Shown here in pieces: positions 16,790 through 25,072 of a stretch of DNA of 64,000 bases. Within the stretch, counting starts at the first letter, position 1. Every line of letters begins with the position of its first letter. The stretch lies in contig NZ_JAFFZE010000024.1 of assembly GCF_025165815.1 (NCBI RefSeq), positions 62,001 to 126,000 of the forward strand, written 5' to 3'. The notes beneath the pieces were generated by a model. That model searched no databases. It was not told the origin of the DNA and was given only the letters and a program-made list of their open reading frames with translations. Both the position numbers and the translations under genes were made by a program. This DNA is from Actinophytocola gossypii (GTDB lineage Bacteria; Actinomycetota; Actinomycetes; Mycobacteriales; Pseudonocardiaceae).

Positions 16790-17524
16790 TCAGTCGCCGC
16801 GTCGCACCGGCCCGAGGATTGCCTGCTCCTTCTGGGTGGTGACCAGCCGCAGCGGCTTCCACAGGTTCCGGCCGAGCGCGACGACCTGGTCGTCGGCCAG
16901 GTTGGTCAGCTGGTGCACCATCGGCGGCGGCAGCCGCCAGATCCGTGCGGCGAGCTGCGCCTGGCCGACCGGGAGGCGCTGCAGCAGCACCAGGTCGGCG
17001 GCGTTCGCGGTGGCACCGGCCTGCGGGTGCATGTACGGCAGCACGTAGACCGTGGTCTGCCACGGTGAACGCGGCGGGAACAGCTCCTGCGGGGTCGGCC
17101 CGCCGTCGTGCACCACCAGCAGCGGCCCGTCCTCCGACGGCCGGGGCAGCTCGACCGGGCTGAGCCTGCGGATCTGCACCAGCGGCGCCGGCCGCCCGTC
17201 CGGCCCGTTGCCGGCGGCCTTCTGCAGCACCTGCCAGGCCGCGGGCCGCCCGGTGGCGACGACCACCCAGGCGCCGACGGCCATCGCGCGCAGCGCCACC
17301 TGCCGGGCCAGGTAGAGACCCCCGACCAGCACGATCCTGGTCGGCGCGTTGCGCAGCGCGGAGATCGTCAGCGGCTCGCCCTGCAGGCCGGAGCCCAGCA
17401 TCATGCCGCCGCGGTCACCACTCGGGCTGACCGCGTCGAGCATGGCCGCGTCGACGACGAACTCCTGACTGAGCCCGGTCGCGTTCTGCGCGTCGAGCAG
17501 CCTGCTCGACCCACCCGTACTCAT
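16790..17524 (-). CDS. Conserved protein of the type VII secretion island, unknown function
   Basis: A 244-residue protein translated from an ATG that overlaps the eccE stop as ATGA, so it is made together with EccE. It has no clear signal peptide. The stretch [33 protein letters not shown] (from about residue 62) looks like a Rossmann-type beta-alpha-beta with a hydrophobic helix. The C-terminal half contains [18 protein letters not shown] and [13 protein letters not shown] know of similar proteins downstream of eccE in related actinomycetes but no defined role. A cytoplasmic or membrane-peripheral accessory function in secretion is inference from position only. Confidence 0.75.
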   Translation of the reverse strand: MSTGGSSRLLDAQNATGLSQEFVVDAAMLDAVSPSGDRGGMMLGSGLQGEPLTISALRNAPTRIVLVGGLYLARQVALRAMAVGAWVVVATGRPAAWQVLQKAAGNGPDGRPAPLVQIRRLSPVELPRPSEDGPLLVVHDGGPTPQELFPPRSPWQTTVYVLPYMHPQAGATANAADLVLLQRLPVGQAQLAARIWRLPPPMVHQLTNLADDQVVALGRNLWKPLRLVTTQKEQAILGPVRRGD

Positions 17525-19146
17525 GCTCGGCCTCCCAACGGCAGTGTGGCGGCGAGGCCGGCGACCTGGAGCCCGCGCAGCGGGGTGAGGGTGACGCCGA
17601 GCCGGTCGGAGATCGCGGTGAGGCGGCCGTCGGCGTACTCCAGCTCGCCGGGGGTGCGGGCGCTGACCCGGACCAGGCCGCGCAGGCCGACCTTGCCGTC
17701 CTCGCCGCCGGGGGCGATCGACACGGCCACGGTCGAGGACAGCGCGCGGACGCCGGTGAGCGCGTTCAGGCTCTGCGCGGTCTTGCCCCGCGACCAGCCG
17801 GTGATGGCGTAGCTGGCGTGCCCCACCCCGGCCGCGGTGACGCCGGTCCAGCGTTCACGCAGCGCGACCCGCTGGTTGGAGCCGGCGACCGCGGTCAGCT
17901 CGGCCGAGGAGATGCCGGCCTTGAGCAGCTCGTCCGGATCGAGCGGGCGGGTGGGCACGCCGCGGGACTCCAGCGCGTTGCGCACCCGGGACAGCGCGCC
18001 GATCAGCGCCCGGTGCGCGCCGAGCACACCGCCGCCGCGTTCCCGCACGGCGGCGGGACAGCGGCGCGGGTCGAGCCGGACCGCGACCCAGGTGGTGCGG
18101 CGCGCGGCGGCCGGCAGCGGGCCGAGCACCTCCATGTACGAGGCGAGCGCGGGCGAGTTCGGCGGGAGCGCGGCGCTGCCGGGGTAGCAGTGCCAGATGA
18201 CCTGGATGGCGTCGAGCACCACGCCCCGGTCCTCCAGACACGGGGCGAGCGCGCCGAGCGGCAGGTTCGGCGAACCGCCGACCTGGGTGACCAGCGCGGG
18301 CGCCGGGTCGACGAGCAGCACCGCGGTCCAGGTGCCCTCGTGCCAGGCCAGGCCGAGCGGGCGGCGTTCGTGGTCGGTGCCGTGCGCGACGACGAGGTCG
18401 GGCACGGCCAGGCGCAGCAGGCTGACCCGGGGGTCGTCCGGTCCGGTGACCGGGGTGCCCTCCTCGGCGGCGATCTGCTCCATGCTGATCGGGTTGGTGG
18501 CCTTGGACACCCGGGCGTGCTGGCGGAACGCGTACTTGATGGTCAGCTTGATCCACTGGGTGAACCAGCGGCCGCGCCAGCGAATGGCGGCGATGACCAG
18601 GCCGACGAGCGCGATGAAGATCGCGACGTAGGCCATGATGTTGGTGTTGTCGATGGCGAGCAGCACCAGGCCGACGGCGACCGCGAGCTCCACCACGACG
18701 AGGTTGGACACCGGCAGCACGCCGAGGCTGGCCCCGCTGGTGCGGCGCCGCGCCGACAGCGGCGGCCGCGGCGGCTGAGCCGGCCGCGCTCCGGACGGCG
18801 GGCTACCCGGACCCCCCGGCCCGCTGGGACCACCCGGCCCACCCGGCCCGGAACCGCCAGGCCCGCTGGGACCGCCAGGACCTCCCGGCCCGCCAGGACC
18901 TCCCGGCCCGCCGGGGCCTCCCGGACCACTGGGGCCTCCCGGACCACTGGGGCCTCCCGGACCACTGGGGCCACCCGGACCTCCTGGGCCACCGGGTCCT
19001 CCTGGGCCACCAGGGCCTCGGGGTCCCTGAGGTACTTGCGGCCCCTGGGGCCCGTTCCCGACTGGTCCGCCCCCGCGGCCGGGTGGTCTCGGCGGCTGGC
19101 CCGGTGGAGGCGTCCTGCCCTGGTGTGGAGGAGTGCGCACCGACAT
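17521..19146 (-). CDS. eccE: Type VII secretion protein EccE with collagen-like N-terminus
   Basis: EccE is a membrane component at the periphery of ESX secretion complexes. Start ATG 19146 ([16 protein letters not shown]) gives 541 residues; an in-frame start at 19287 would cross the divergent promoter. Residues about 40-120 are Gly-Gly-Pro/Ser-Gly-Pro repeats, like collagen. Two hydrophobic segments follow ([17 protein letters not shown] and [19 protein letters not shown]), then the cytosolic EccE domain with [16 protein letters not shown] and [11 protein letters not shown]. It is divergent from eccB and coupled to the downstream gene. No eccC, eccD or mycP is in the window. Confidence 0.85.
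   Translation of the reverse strand: MSVRTPPHQGRTPPPGQPPRPPGRGGGPVGNGPQGPQVPQGPRGPGGPGGPGGPGGPGGPSGPGGPSGPGGPSGPGGPGGPGGPGGPGGPGGPSGPGGSGPGGPGGPSGPGGPGSPPSGARPAQPPRPPLSARRRTSGASLGVLPVSNLVVVELAVAVGLVLLAIDNTNIMAYVAIFIALVGLVIAAIRWRGRWFTQWIKLTIKYAFRQHARVSKATNPISMEQIAAEEGTPVTGPDDPRVSLLRLAVPDLVVAHGTDHERRPLGLAWHEGTWTAVLLVDPAPALVTQVGGSPNLPLGALAPCLEDRGVVLDAIQVIWHCYPGSAALPPNSPALASYMEVLGPLPAAARRTTWVAVRLDPRRCPAAVRERGGGVLGAHRALIGALSRVRNALESRGVPTRPLDPDELLKAGISSAELTAVAGSNQRVALRERWTGVTAAGVGHASYAITGWSRGKTAQSLNALTGVRALSSTVAVSIAPGGEDGKVGLRGLVRVSARTPGELEYADGRLTAISDRLGVTLTPLRGLQVAGLAATLPLGGRA
18790..19035 (-). repeat. Collagen-like GGP/GPS coding repeat in eccE
   Basis: About 80 codons are built from short repeated triplets encoding Gly-Gly-Pro, Gly-Pro-Ser and Gly-Pro-Gly. 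On the plus strand this appears as recurring CCTGGGCC/CCCGGACC blocks in near-tandem order. Such tracts are prone to slippage and their length probably varies between strains. Confidence 0.85.
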
Positions 19147-19274
19147 CCGCTCGAATCTTCCCCTCGTGTTTGAACGCGCCCGTCCCGTCGATTGTGCCGA
19201 TAGCGGCATGCGACCGGGGGCGCTGGGTCTATCCTGCGGAACGGTACCGCGAGTGGGGAGCTGTAGAGGCCGGA
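19147..19274. promoter_or_regulatory. Divergent eccE/eccB promoter region
   Basis: The 128 bases between the two divergent start codons must hold both promoters. TATCCT at about 19231-19236 is a plausible -10 for eccB. No matching -35 or Shine-Dalgarno element is clear, and I cannot assign the eccE promoter. Confidence 0.4.
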
Positions 19275-20954
19275 ATGCCATCGACACCGACTACCAAGTC
19301 CCAAGTCCAGGCGTATCGCTTCGTGCTGCGCCGGATGCAGTCCGCGCTGGTCCGCAAGGACGCGGTGATGCTGCACGACCCCATGCGCACGCACTCGCGA
19401 GCGACCATCGTGGGGGTGTGCCTCGCCGCGCTCGGCATGCTTGGCTTCCTGATCTGGGGGATCCTGTCGCCCAAGCCGACGGCGCCGAACTCCGACGGCA
19501 TCGTCATCGGCAAGCCGTCCGGCCAGGTCTACGTGATGATCGCGCAGCCGGAGAAGCAGCTGATCCCGGTGTTCGACCTCGCCTCCGCGCGGCTGCTGCT
19601 GCACGCCCGCAAGCAGGATGACAGCCAGGGCCCGAGCGGCTCGGACGGTCCAGGCACCGCGGCGGCCACCAACGTCCAGGTCGTCGCGCCGGAGGTGATC
19701 GACGACAACGAGCTGCGCAACATCCCGCGGGGCAGGCTGTCCGGCATCCCCGGCGGTCCGGGGCTCCTGCCCAGCAAGGACCAGCGGGTCGGTCCACCGT
19801 GGACGGTGTGCGACGAGACACAGCTGAACCGGGAGGGCTCGGACGAGAACGTCGACGAGAACGACCCGACGGCGAAGAACTCCGAGACGACCGTGATGGC
19901 CGGGGTCGACCAGTTGGGCGAGCAGTTGGCCCAGGGCGAGTCGCTGCTGGTGCGGCTGGACGCGGAGTCGGCGGAACAGGATCCGGCCGAACAGCCGGCG
20001 TACCTGGTGTACCGGACACCCGGCTCGGCGAACCTGCCGAACACCAGCGCGGTGCGGGCCGAGGTCGACCTGTCGGACAGCGCGGTACGCAACGCCCTCG
20101 ACCTGTCCGGCCTGGAGCCGAGGGAGATCAGCGTCGGCCTGCTCAACGCGATCCCGGAGAAGGCCGAGCTGACCGCGCCGGGGGTCACCGGCACGGTCGG
20201 CGAACAGGCGGACGTCGACCTGGGCGACTCGGACCTGGAGAAGGTCGGCTCGGTGTTCCAGGTGCAGCGCGCGGCCAGCGAGCCGCAGTTCTACGTGGTG
20301 CACCGGGACGGCGTCGAGCAGATCAAGGAGACCACCGCCGACCTGCTGCGGTTCACCAACAGCGAGGGTGCCGAGATCGTGGCGGTCAGCCCGGAGGTGA
20401 TCTCCGCCGCCGAGAAGCAGGACCGGATCGACGACTCGACGTTCCCGGAGAGCCGCACCGAGGTGCTGGAGGCGCGGAACTTCCCGGTGGCCTGCCTGAG
20501 CTGGAAGACGGTCGGCGAGGGCGTCAACCGCGAGGCGCGCACGGCGGTCTACATCGGCAAGGTGATCCCCGGCGATCCCAAGCCGGTGCGGATCTCCTCG
20601 CCGAGCGCGGACGGGGTGCGGATCGACTGGTTCTACATGCCGCCGGGGCACGGCGCCGTGGTGCGGCAGGCGACGTCGTCGGCGGACTTCGACAAGGGGC
20701 AGATCACGCTGGTGTCGGACCGAGGCGTGAAGTACGGCATCCCGGACTCGACGACGGCGGCGGTGCTCGGGTTGTCCGACCAGCTGCCGGCGCCGAGGAG
20801 CATCATCGGGCTGTTGCCGGACGGGGCGTCGCTGTCCGCGGACGACGCGCAGCAGAGCTTCGACTCGGTGGACGTCGAGCAGGGCGTGTACCCGACCGAG
20901 GACGGGCAGGAACAGCCGAGCGGCGGCGGTGCCGGCCAGTCGGGCGGAGGCTGA
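19275..20954 (+). CDS. eccB: Type VII secretion protein EccB
   Basis: EccB is a membrane-anchored component of the ESX core complex with a large periplasm-facing domain. The ATG at 19275 gives 559 residues starting [38 protein letters not shown], the hallmark EccB N-terminus (split here across positions 1-38). One transmembrane helix follows ([20 protein letters not shown], about residues 45-64), then the extracytoplasmic repeats, and a Gly/Ser-rich end. The pair PVACLSWK and GTVCDETQ-like region contains cysteines that may form disulphides. It is followed by two genes resembling ESX substrates. Confidence 0.93.
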   Translation: MPSTPTTKSQVQAYRFVLRRMQSALVRKDAVMLHDPMRTHSRATIVGVCLAALGMLGFLIWGILSPKPTAPNSDGIVIGKPSGQVYVMIAQPEKQLIPVFDLASARLLLHARKQDDSQGPSGSDGPGTAAATNVQVVAPEVIDDNELRNIPRGRLSGIPGGPGLLPSKDQRVGPPWTVCDETQLNREGSDENVDENDPTAKNSETTVMAGVDQLGEQLAQGESLLVRLDAESAEQDPAEQPAYLVYRTPGSANLPNTSAVRAEVDLSDSAVRNALDLSGLEPREISVGLLNAIPEKAELTAPGVTGTVGEQADVDLGDSDLEKVGSVFQVQRAASEPQFYVVHRDGVEQIKETTADLLRFTNSEGAEIVAVSPEVISAAEKQDRIDDSTFPESRTEVLEARNFPVACLSWKTVGEGVNREARTAVYIGKVIPGDPKPVRISSPSADGVRIDWFYMPPGHGAVVRQATSSADFDKGQITLVSDRGVKYGIPDSTTAAVLGLSDQLPAPRSIIGLLPDGASLSADDAQQSFDSVDVEQGVYPTEDGQEQPSGGGAGQSGGG

Positions 20955-21039
20955 CCCCGACTTTCGGTGGTACGGGAACCAGGACGGCTCGCTTATCGTC
21001 GGACCACCTGACGTGACAGCCGGCCGAGAGGTGCCACCC

Positions 21040-21357
21040 GTGACCGGGATCAAGTTCGACGCCGCCTGGGTGGGCGGCTACGCCAAGCTCACCGCCGCGA
21101 GCGCGGAGGCGCTGGACGAGGGCACGCGGACGATGGCGACGGATCCGCTGACCGAGGAGTCCTTCGGTCAGCTGGGCCGGACCGTCCACTCCACCCAGGC
21201 CTACGCGCGCACCGCGACCCACCTGCGTGACCAGCTGGCGCGCGCGGTGGCGGCGCTGAACTCCGCGTCCACCGGCCTGAACGAGGTCACGAAGAAGTAC
21301 GTGGAGACCGACGAGGACGGCGCGGCCACCCTGACCCGAGGCGAGGCGGGGCGCTGA
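21040..21357 (+). CDS. Small ESX-type helical protein (EspC/WXG100-like)
   Basis: GTG 21040, eight bases after GAGAGG, gives 105 residues; GTG 21031 is an alternative. The product is helical, with a W-x-G triplet in FDAAWVGGYAKL near the N-terminus and a long helix (TQAYARTATHLRDQLARAVA) ending in YVETDEDGAATLTRGEAGR. This is the pattern of EspC-type (PF10824) or WXG100-like ESX substrates, including a C-terminal Y-x-x-x-D/E-like signal (YVETDE). Its TGA overlaps the next ATG as TGATG, so it is likely made and perhaps secreted together with that product. Confidence 0.75.
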   Translation: MTGIKFDAAWVGGYAKLTAASAEALDEGTRTMATDPLTEESFGQLGRTVHSTQAYARTATHLRDQLARAVAALNSASTGLNEVTKKYVETDEDGAATLTRGEAGR

Positions 21358-22610
21358 TGACCGAGACCACCTCCGCTCCGGTCGAGCCCGACTCCGTCCT
21401 GGCCGCCGCCGACGCGCTGCGGGCGCGGGCGGCCGACCTGTCCCAGGCCAACACCGCGCCCACCTCCCCGCCGGCCGCCGACGTCCCCGACGGGACGGAC
21501 GCGCGGATCCCGCCGGCCCCCGACGCGGCGGACGCGCGGATCCTGCCGGTGCCCGAGCCGCGCGGCTCGTCGGGCGGACCGGACGGCGGTGAGGTCGCCG
21601 ACCGCTTCGCCGGGCACCTGGACTACCTGTCCCGCCTGGCGCGTGATCTCGGCGTGCCGGACCCGGTCGAGGAGTACTTCGCGCCGGTCGTCGGCCGGTG
21701 GAGCGACCTGCACGCCGAGGCCGAGCGCTGGCGCCTGGTCGGCGACGCCGCCCGCGAGGTGACCGAGTCGCTGGACCGCCCGCTCGGCAAGCTCGACGCC
21801 GCGTGGGACGGCGAGGCCGCCGACTCGTTCATCGCCTACATGCAGAAGATGGGCCTGGCCGGTCAGGACCTGACCGACGCGATGCTCGGCCTGGCCGACG
21901 TCCTGGACGTCACCGCGGACGGCATCCGCGAGATCGTCATGCAGCTCGCGGCGGTGCTCGGGGACACGGCCGAGGCGGCCTCGGATGCGATGGTCGGGCC
22001 GGTGGCCGGCGACGAGCGCACCCGCCAGTACCTCGACCTGATGCGCAGGCCGACGAAGGAGCTGTTCGAGGCGGTCCGCGAGATCCTCGAGGCGTTCGTG
22101 CGGCTCTGCGAGGGCATCGACGGGTCGGCGGCGTTCGAGCAGTTCCGGATGGAGCACACCTTCCCCGCCGAGAACTGGACCTTCGAGCAGCCGAAGCCGC
22201 CCGAGGAGCCCAAGCCGGACCCGAAGACCGACCCGTCCGCCACCGGCATGGGCGGTGGCGGTGGCGGCGTCGGGGGCGGCGGCGCGGGCGGTTTCGGCGG
22301 CGGCGGTGGCGGCGCGTCGGCCGGCGGCCCGTCCGGGCCGAGCGGCCCCGGCGGCTACACGTTCGCGACCGAGCAGCTGCCGACCACGAAGCCGGAGCAG
22401 CCGGTGGCCACCTCGTCCTCGGGCGGTGGTGGCGGCGGTGCCGGCCGGCCGATGGGCGGGATGATGCCGATGGGCATGATGGGCGCCATGGGGCAGGGCG
22501 CCCAGAACGGCGAGCACCAGTCCCGCAGCCGGGTGGTCGCCGACCCCACCGAGATCTTCGGCGAGCCGGAGAAGGCGTCCGCGCCCATCATCGGCGCCGA
22601 CGACGAGTGA
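21357..22610 (+). CDS. WXG-domain protein with Gly- and Met-rich C-terminus, probable ESX partner
   Basis: A 417-residue protein whose ATG overlaps the stop of the upstream small helical protein. Residues about 80-250 are helical and contain a W-x-G turn (AWDGEAADSFIAYMQKM), as in WXG100/PPE-type partners. The C-terminal third is disordered: Pro/Lys/Asp-rich, then strings of glycine, then a methionine-rich stretch (PMGGMMPMGMMGAMGQG). The operon with eccB suggests that the two proteins form a heterodimeric ESX substrate, or one acts as chaperone; this is inference. The Met-rich tail is unusual and might bind metal. Confidence 0.75.
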   Translation: MTETTSAPVEPDSVLAAADALRARAADLSQANTAPTSPPAADVPDGTDARIPPAPDAADARILPVPEPRGSSGGPDGGEVADRFAGHLDYLSRLARDLGVPDPVEEYFAPVVGRWSDLHAEAERWRLVGDAAREVTESLDRPLGKLDAAWDGEAADSFIAYMQKMGLAGQDLTDAMLGLADVLDVTADGIREIVMQLAAVLGDTAEAASDAMVGPVAGDERTRQYLDLMRRPTKELFEAVREILEAFVRLCEGIDGSAAFEQFRMEHTFPAENWTFEQPKPPEEPKPDPKTDPSATGMGGGGGGVGGGGAGGFGGGGGGASAGGPSGPSGPGGYTFATEQLPTTKPEQPVATSSSGGGGGGAGRPMGGMMPMGMMGAMGQGAQNGEHQSRSRVVADPTEIFGEPEKASAPIIGADDE

Positions 22611-22617
22611 CGGCGGC

Positions 22618-22983
22618 TCAGTCCAGGCAGAACTCGTTGTCCTCGATGTCCCGCATCACGATGCAGGACTCGTTCTCCTCGTCTGCGGGCAGCAGCCGCT
22701 CGCGGACCGCGCCGAGCGCGACCAGCCGTGCGCACTCGGCCTCGAGCGCGGCGAGGCGCTCCGCACCCACCATCCCGGTACCGACCCGAACGTCGATGTG
22801 CACCCGGTTCTTGACGATCTTGCCTTCGGGAACGCGCTGGAAGTACAGCCGAGGGCCGACCCCTTCGGGATCGGCGGCGGAGTCCGCGTCCGCCGTGTAG
22901 CCCAACACCTGGCTCCAGAAGCGGGCGAGGCGCTCGGGTTCCGCGCAGTCGAAGGTGATCTGGACCTGTCTGATCGACGACAT
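22618..22983 (-). CDS. VOC-family (glyoxalase-like) protein
   Basis: A 121-residue single-domain protein. It shows the paired beta-alpha-beta-beta-beta layout of the VOC superfamily: VQITFDCAEPERLARFWSQVLGY in the first module, and VHIDVRV, LLPADEENESCIVMRDIEDNEFCLD in the second. This is the actinobacterial glyoxalase-like form with the conserved DPEGVGPRLYFQRVPEGK segment. The substrate is unknown and the catalytic identity cannot be read from sequence. It is convergent with the WXG gene and not obviously part of the secretion island. Confidence 0.85.
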   Translation of the reverse strand: MSSIRQVQITFDCAEPERLARFWSQVLGYTADADSAADPEGVGPRLYFQRVPEGKIVKNRVHIDVRVGTGMVGAERLAALEAECARLVALGAVRERLLPADEENESCIVMRDIEDNEFCLD

Positions 22984-22998
22984 CGGCCCACGATAAAT

Positions 22999-23130
22999 CT
23001 AGTGTTCCGGCGCGCCGGCGCCGGTCGGGTCGATGTCGGGTCCCACGGCGATCAGCACGGTGATCACGGCGAGCCAGGTGAGAACGAAGGCGAGTACCCA
23101 GAAGCGGGGGTTGGCGAGCAGCCGGGTCAT
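22999..23130 (-). CDS. 43-residue single-pass membrane protein downstream of corA
   Basis: ATG 23130 is preceded by GGGAGG with eight-base spacing and opens a 43-codon frame. The product starts MTRLLANPRFWVLAFVLTW and carries one hydrophobic helix (FWVLAFVLTWLAVITVLIAV), followed by a short Gly/Pro/Ala tail. It lies on the same strand 80 bases after corA and could be co-transcribed. I do not recognise a family; a small accessory subunit of the transporter is one possibility. Confidence 0.65.
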   Translation of the reverse strand: MTRLLANPRFWVLAFVLTWLAVITVLIAVGPDIDPTGAGAPEH

Positions 23131-23210
23131 TGCGGGAACCTCCCATCGGCAGGGCGGGCGGAGTGCCACGTGGGATGGCTGAGCGGGTCGCGACGGTGCG
23201 GCCGGCCCAG

Positions 23211-24287
23211 CTACAGCCATCGGTTCCGGCGGAATATTCGGTAGAGGATCAGGCAGGCGCCGAGGATCACGGTCATCACCAGCGGGTAGCCGAACCGCCA
23301 GTGGGTCTCCGGCATGTAGTCGAAGTTCATGCCGTACACGCCGACCACCATCGTCGGCACCGCGATGATCGCGGCCCAGGCGGTGATCTTGCGCATGTCG
23401 GCGGCCTGTTGCAGGTTGATCTTGGCGAGGGTGGCGTCGACCAGCGTGGTGAGCAGCTCGTCGAAGCTGGCGACGCGGTCGGACACCGTGGTGAGGTGGT
23501 CGTCGACGTCGCGGAAGTACGAACGGACCTGTTCGGGCACCAGCGGTGTGTAGCCCTCGGCGAGCCGGCGCAGCGGCACGGCCAGCGGCAGCACCGCGCG
23601 GCGCAGTTCCAGGATCTCCCGCTTCATCAGGTACATCTGCTCGGCGCCGATGGGGCTGCGCGGCGCGAACACGCTGGTCTCGATCACGTCGATGTCGTTC
23701 TCGAACGACTCGCTGACCGCGAGGTAGCTGTCCACGACGCGGTCGGCGATGCCGTGCAGCACCGCGGCCGGGCCGATCCGCAGCCGCTCCGGCTCGGCCT
23801 CCATCTCCTCGCGGAGCTTGGTGAGGCCGGAGTGCTTGCCGTGGCGGACGGTGACGATGAAGTTCCTGCCGAGGAACGCCATGATCTCGCCGGTCTCGAC
23901 GATCTCGTTGGCGGTGGTGGGGGACTGGTGCTCGATGTAGCGGACGGTCTTGAGCACCATGAACAGGGTTTCCTCGTACCGGTCGAGCTTGGGGCGCTGG
24001 TGCGCGGTGACCGCGTCCTCCACGGCCAGCTCGTGCAGTCCGAAGGTCTCGGCGATGCCCTGGATCTGCTGCTCGTCCGGCTCGTACAGCCCGATCCACA
24101 CGAAGCCGTCGCGCCGACCGCGTACCTCGGCGACCGCGTCGGCGTGCGAGAACCGGCCGGGCAAGCGTTTGCCATCCACGTACACCGCGCAGTCGATGAC
24201 GTGCGCGGACCGCGCGGCCGTGACCGGGGCGGGGGTCGCGCGGTTCGACCGGCCTCGACGGCCGCCGAGCGGGCGGATGGCAGGCAT
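23211..24287 (-). CDS. corA: CorA-family magnesium/cobalt transporter
   Basis: CorA proteins are pentameric divalent cation channels. The 358-residue product has the cytoplasmic funnel domain (VWIGLYEPDEQQIQGIAETF near residue 62) and two C-terminal transmembrane helices. The signature GMN is at residues 319-321 (VYGMNFDYMPET), at the channel mouth. The C-terminus ends in the basic YRIFRRNRWL typical of the family. The ATG at 24287 follows GGAGG. It is divergently arranged with a MaoC gene across a 273-base spacer with unusual inverted repeats. Confidence 0.95.
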   Translation of the reverse strand: MPAIRPLGGRRGRSNRATPAPVTAARSAHVIDCAVYVDGKRLPGRFSHADAVAEVRGRRDGFVWIGLYEPDEQQIQGIAETFGLHELAVEDAVTAHQRPKLDRYEETLFMVLKTVRYIEHQSPTTANEIVETGEIMAFLGRNFIVTVRHGKHSGLTKLREEMEAEPERLRIGPAAVLHGIADRVVDSYLAVSESFENDIDVIETSVFAPRSPIGAEQMYLMKREILELRRAVLPLAVPLRRLAEGYTPLVPEQVRSYFRDVDDHLTTVSDRVASFDELLTTLVDATLAKINLQQAADMRKITAWAAIIAVPTMVVGVYGMNFDYMPETHWRFGYPLVMTVILGACLILYRIFRRNRWL

Positions 24288-24330
24288 GTGTCCTCCAGCG
24301 ATGAACGTCGGGTTGCGACGCGCCAGAGAT

Positions 24331-24458
24331 CTCCGGCGCCGGAGCGTCCGGCCGGAATCCGCGGGTTGCCCCCTAGCGGGAGACCCTTCCAGCGAGGACG
24401 CGGGTCATACTGCTACCAGTCGCGCCGTCATGGTTATGCGGTTCGCTCACGCGTCCTC
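24331..24458 (-). promoter_or_regulatory. Structured corA upstream region
   Basis: On the corA strand, CGCGTCCTC (24450-24458) can pair with GAGGACGCG (24394-24402) across 47 bases, and a perfect 14-bp palindrome CTCCGGCGCCGGAG lies at 24331-24344, nearer the start codon. The layout suggests a folded RNA leader, or otherwise operator sites. It does not fit the M-box magnesium riboswitch consensus well enough for me to call it one. Confidence 0.35.
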
Positions 24459-24560
24459 ACCTCCTCGGGTCTTGTGGCTCACACACCAGTTGTCGAGGGT
24501 ACCCCACCTGGCAGACTGCGCTGAGTTCGGACGGTCGGCGGCGGATCGACGGAGGCAATC

Positions 24561-25067
24561 GTGCAGTTCGGTCGGTACTACGAGGAGTTCGAGGTCGGCG
24601 CGGTCTACAAGCACTGGCCGGGCAAGACGGTCACCGAGTACGACGACCACCTGTTCTGCCTGCTGACCATGAACCACCACCCGCTGCACCTGGACGCGAA
24701 CTACGCCGAGAACACGACGGACTTCGGGAAGAACGTGGTGGTCGGCAACTACGTCTACTCGCTGCTGCTCGGCATGTCCGTGCCGGACGTGTCCGGGAAG
24801 GCGATCGCGAACCTGGAGATCGAGTCGCTGCGGCACGTGAAGCCGACCTTCCACGGCGACACGATCTACGGCGAGACCGAGGTGCTGGAGAAGACCCCGT
24901 CGAGGTCGAAGGACGACCGCGGCGTCGTGTACGTGGAGACGCGCGGTTACAAGCAGGACGGCACTGTGGTGTGTACGTTCCGCCGGAAGGTGATGGTGCC
25001 CAAACGCTCCTACGGCGAGTCGAGGGGTGGCGAACAACCCGCCCGCCCGGAGCCTCGGGCAGACTGA
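24561..25067 (+). CDS. MaoC-like (hot-dog fold) dehydratase
   Basis: A 168-residue protein starting at GTG 24561 after GGAGG. The hot-dog hydratase core includes HPLHLDANYAE with the catalytic-type Asp/His pattern, and VVVGNYVYSLLLGMSVPD. This family hydrates or dehydrates acyl-CoA thioesters; the closest known relatives include mesaconyl/itaconyl-CoA hydratase-like proteins, but the substrate here is unknown. The next gene starts five bases after its stop. Confidence 0.9.
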   Translation: MQFGRYYEEFEVGAVYKHWPGKTVTEYDDHLFCLLTMNHHPLHLDANYAENTTDFGKNVVVGNYVYSLLLGMSVPDVSGKAIANLEIESLRHVKPTFHGDTIYGETEVLEKTPSRSKDDRGVVYVETRGYKQDGTVVCTFRRKVMVPKRSYGESRGGEQPARPEPRAD

Positions 25068-25072
25068 GCACC

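Noticed and set aside
24288-24560. M-box (ykoK) magnesium riboswitch before corA
   Set aside because: The segment AGGTGAGGA is suggestive, but the remaining conserved blocks and pairing do not fit the consensus.
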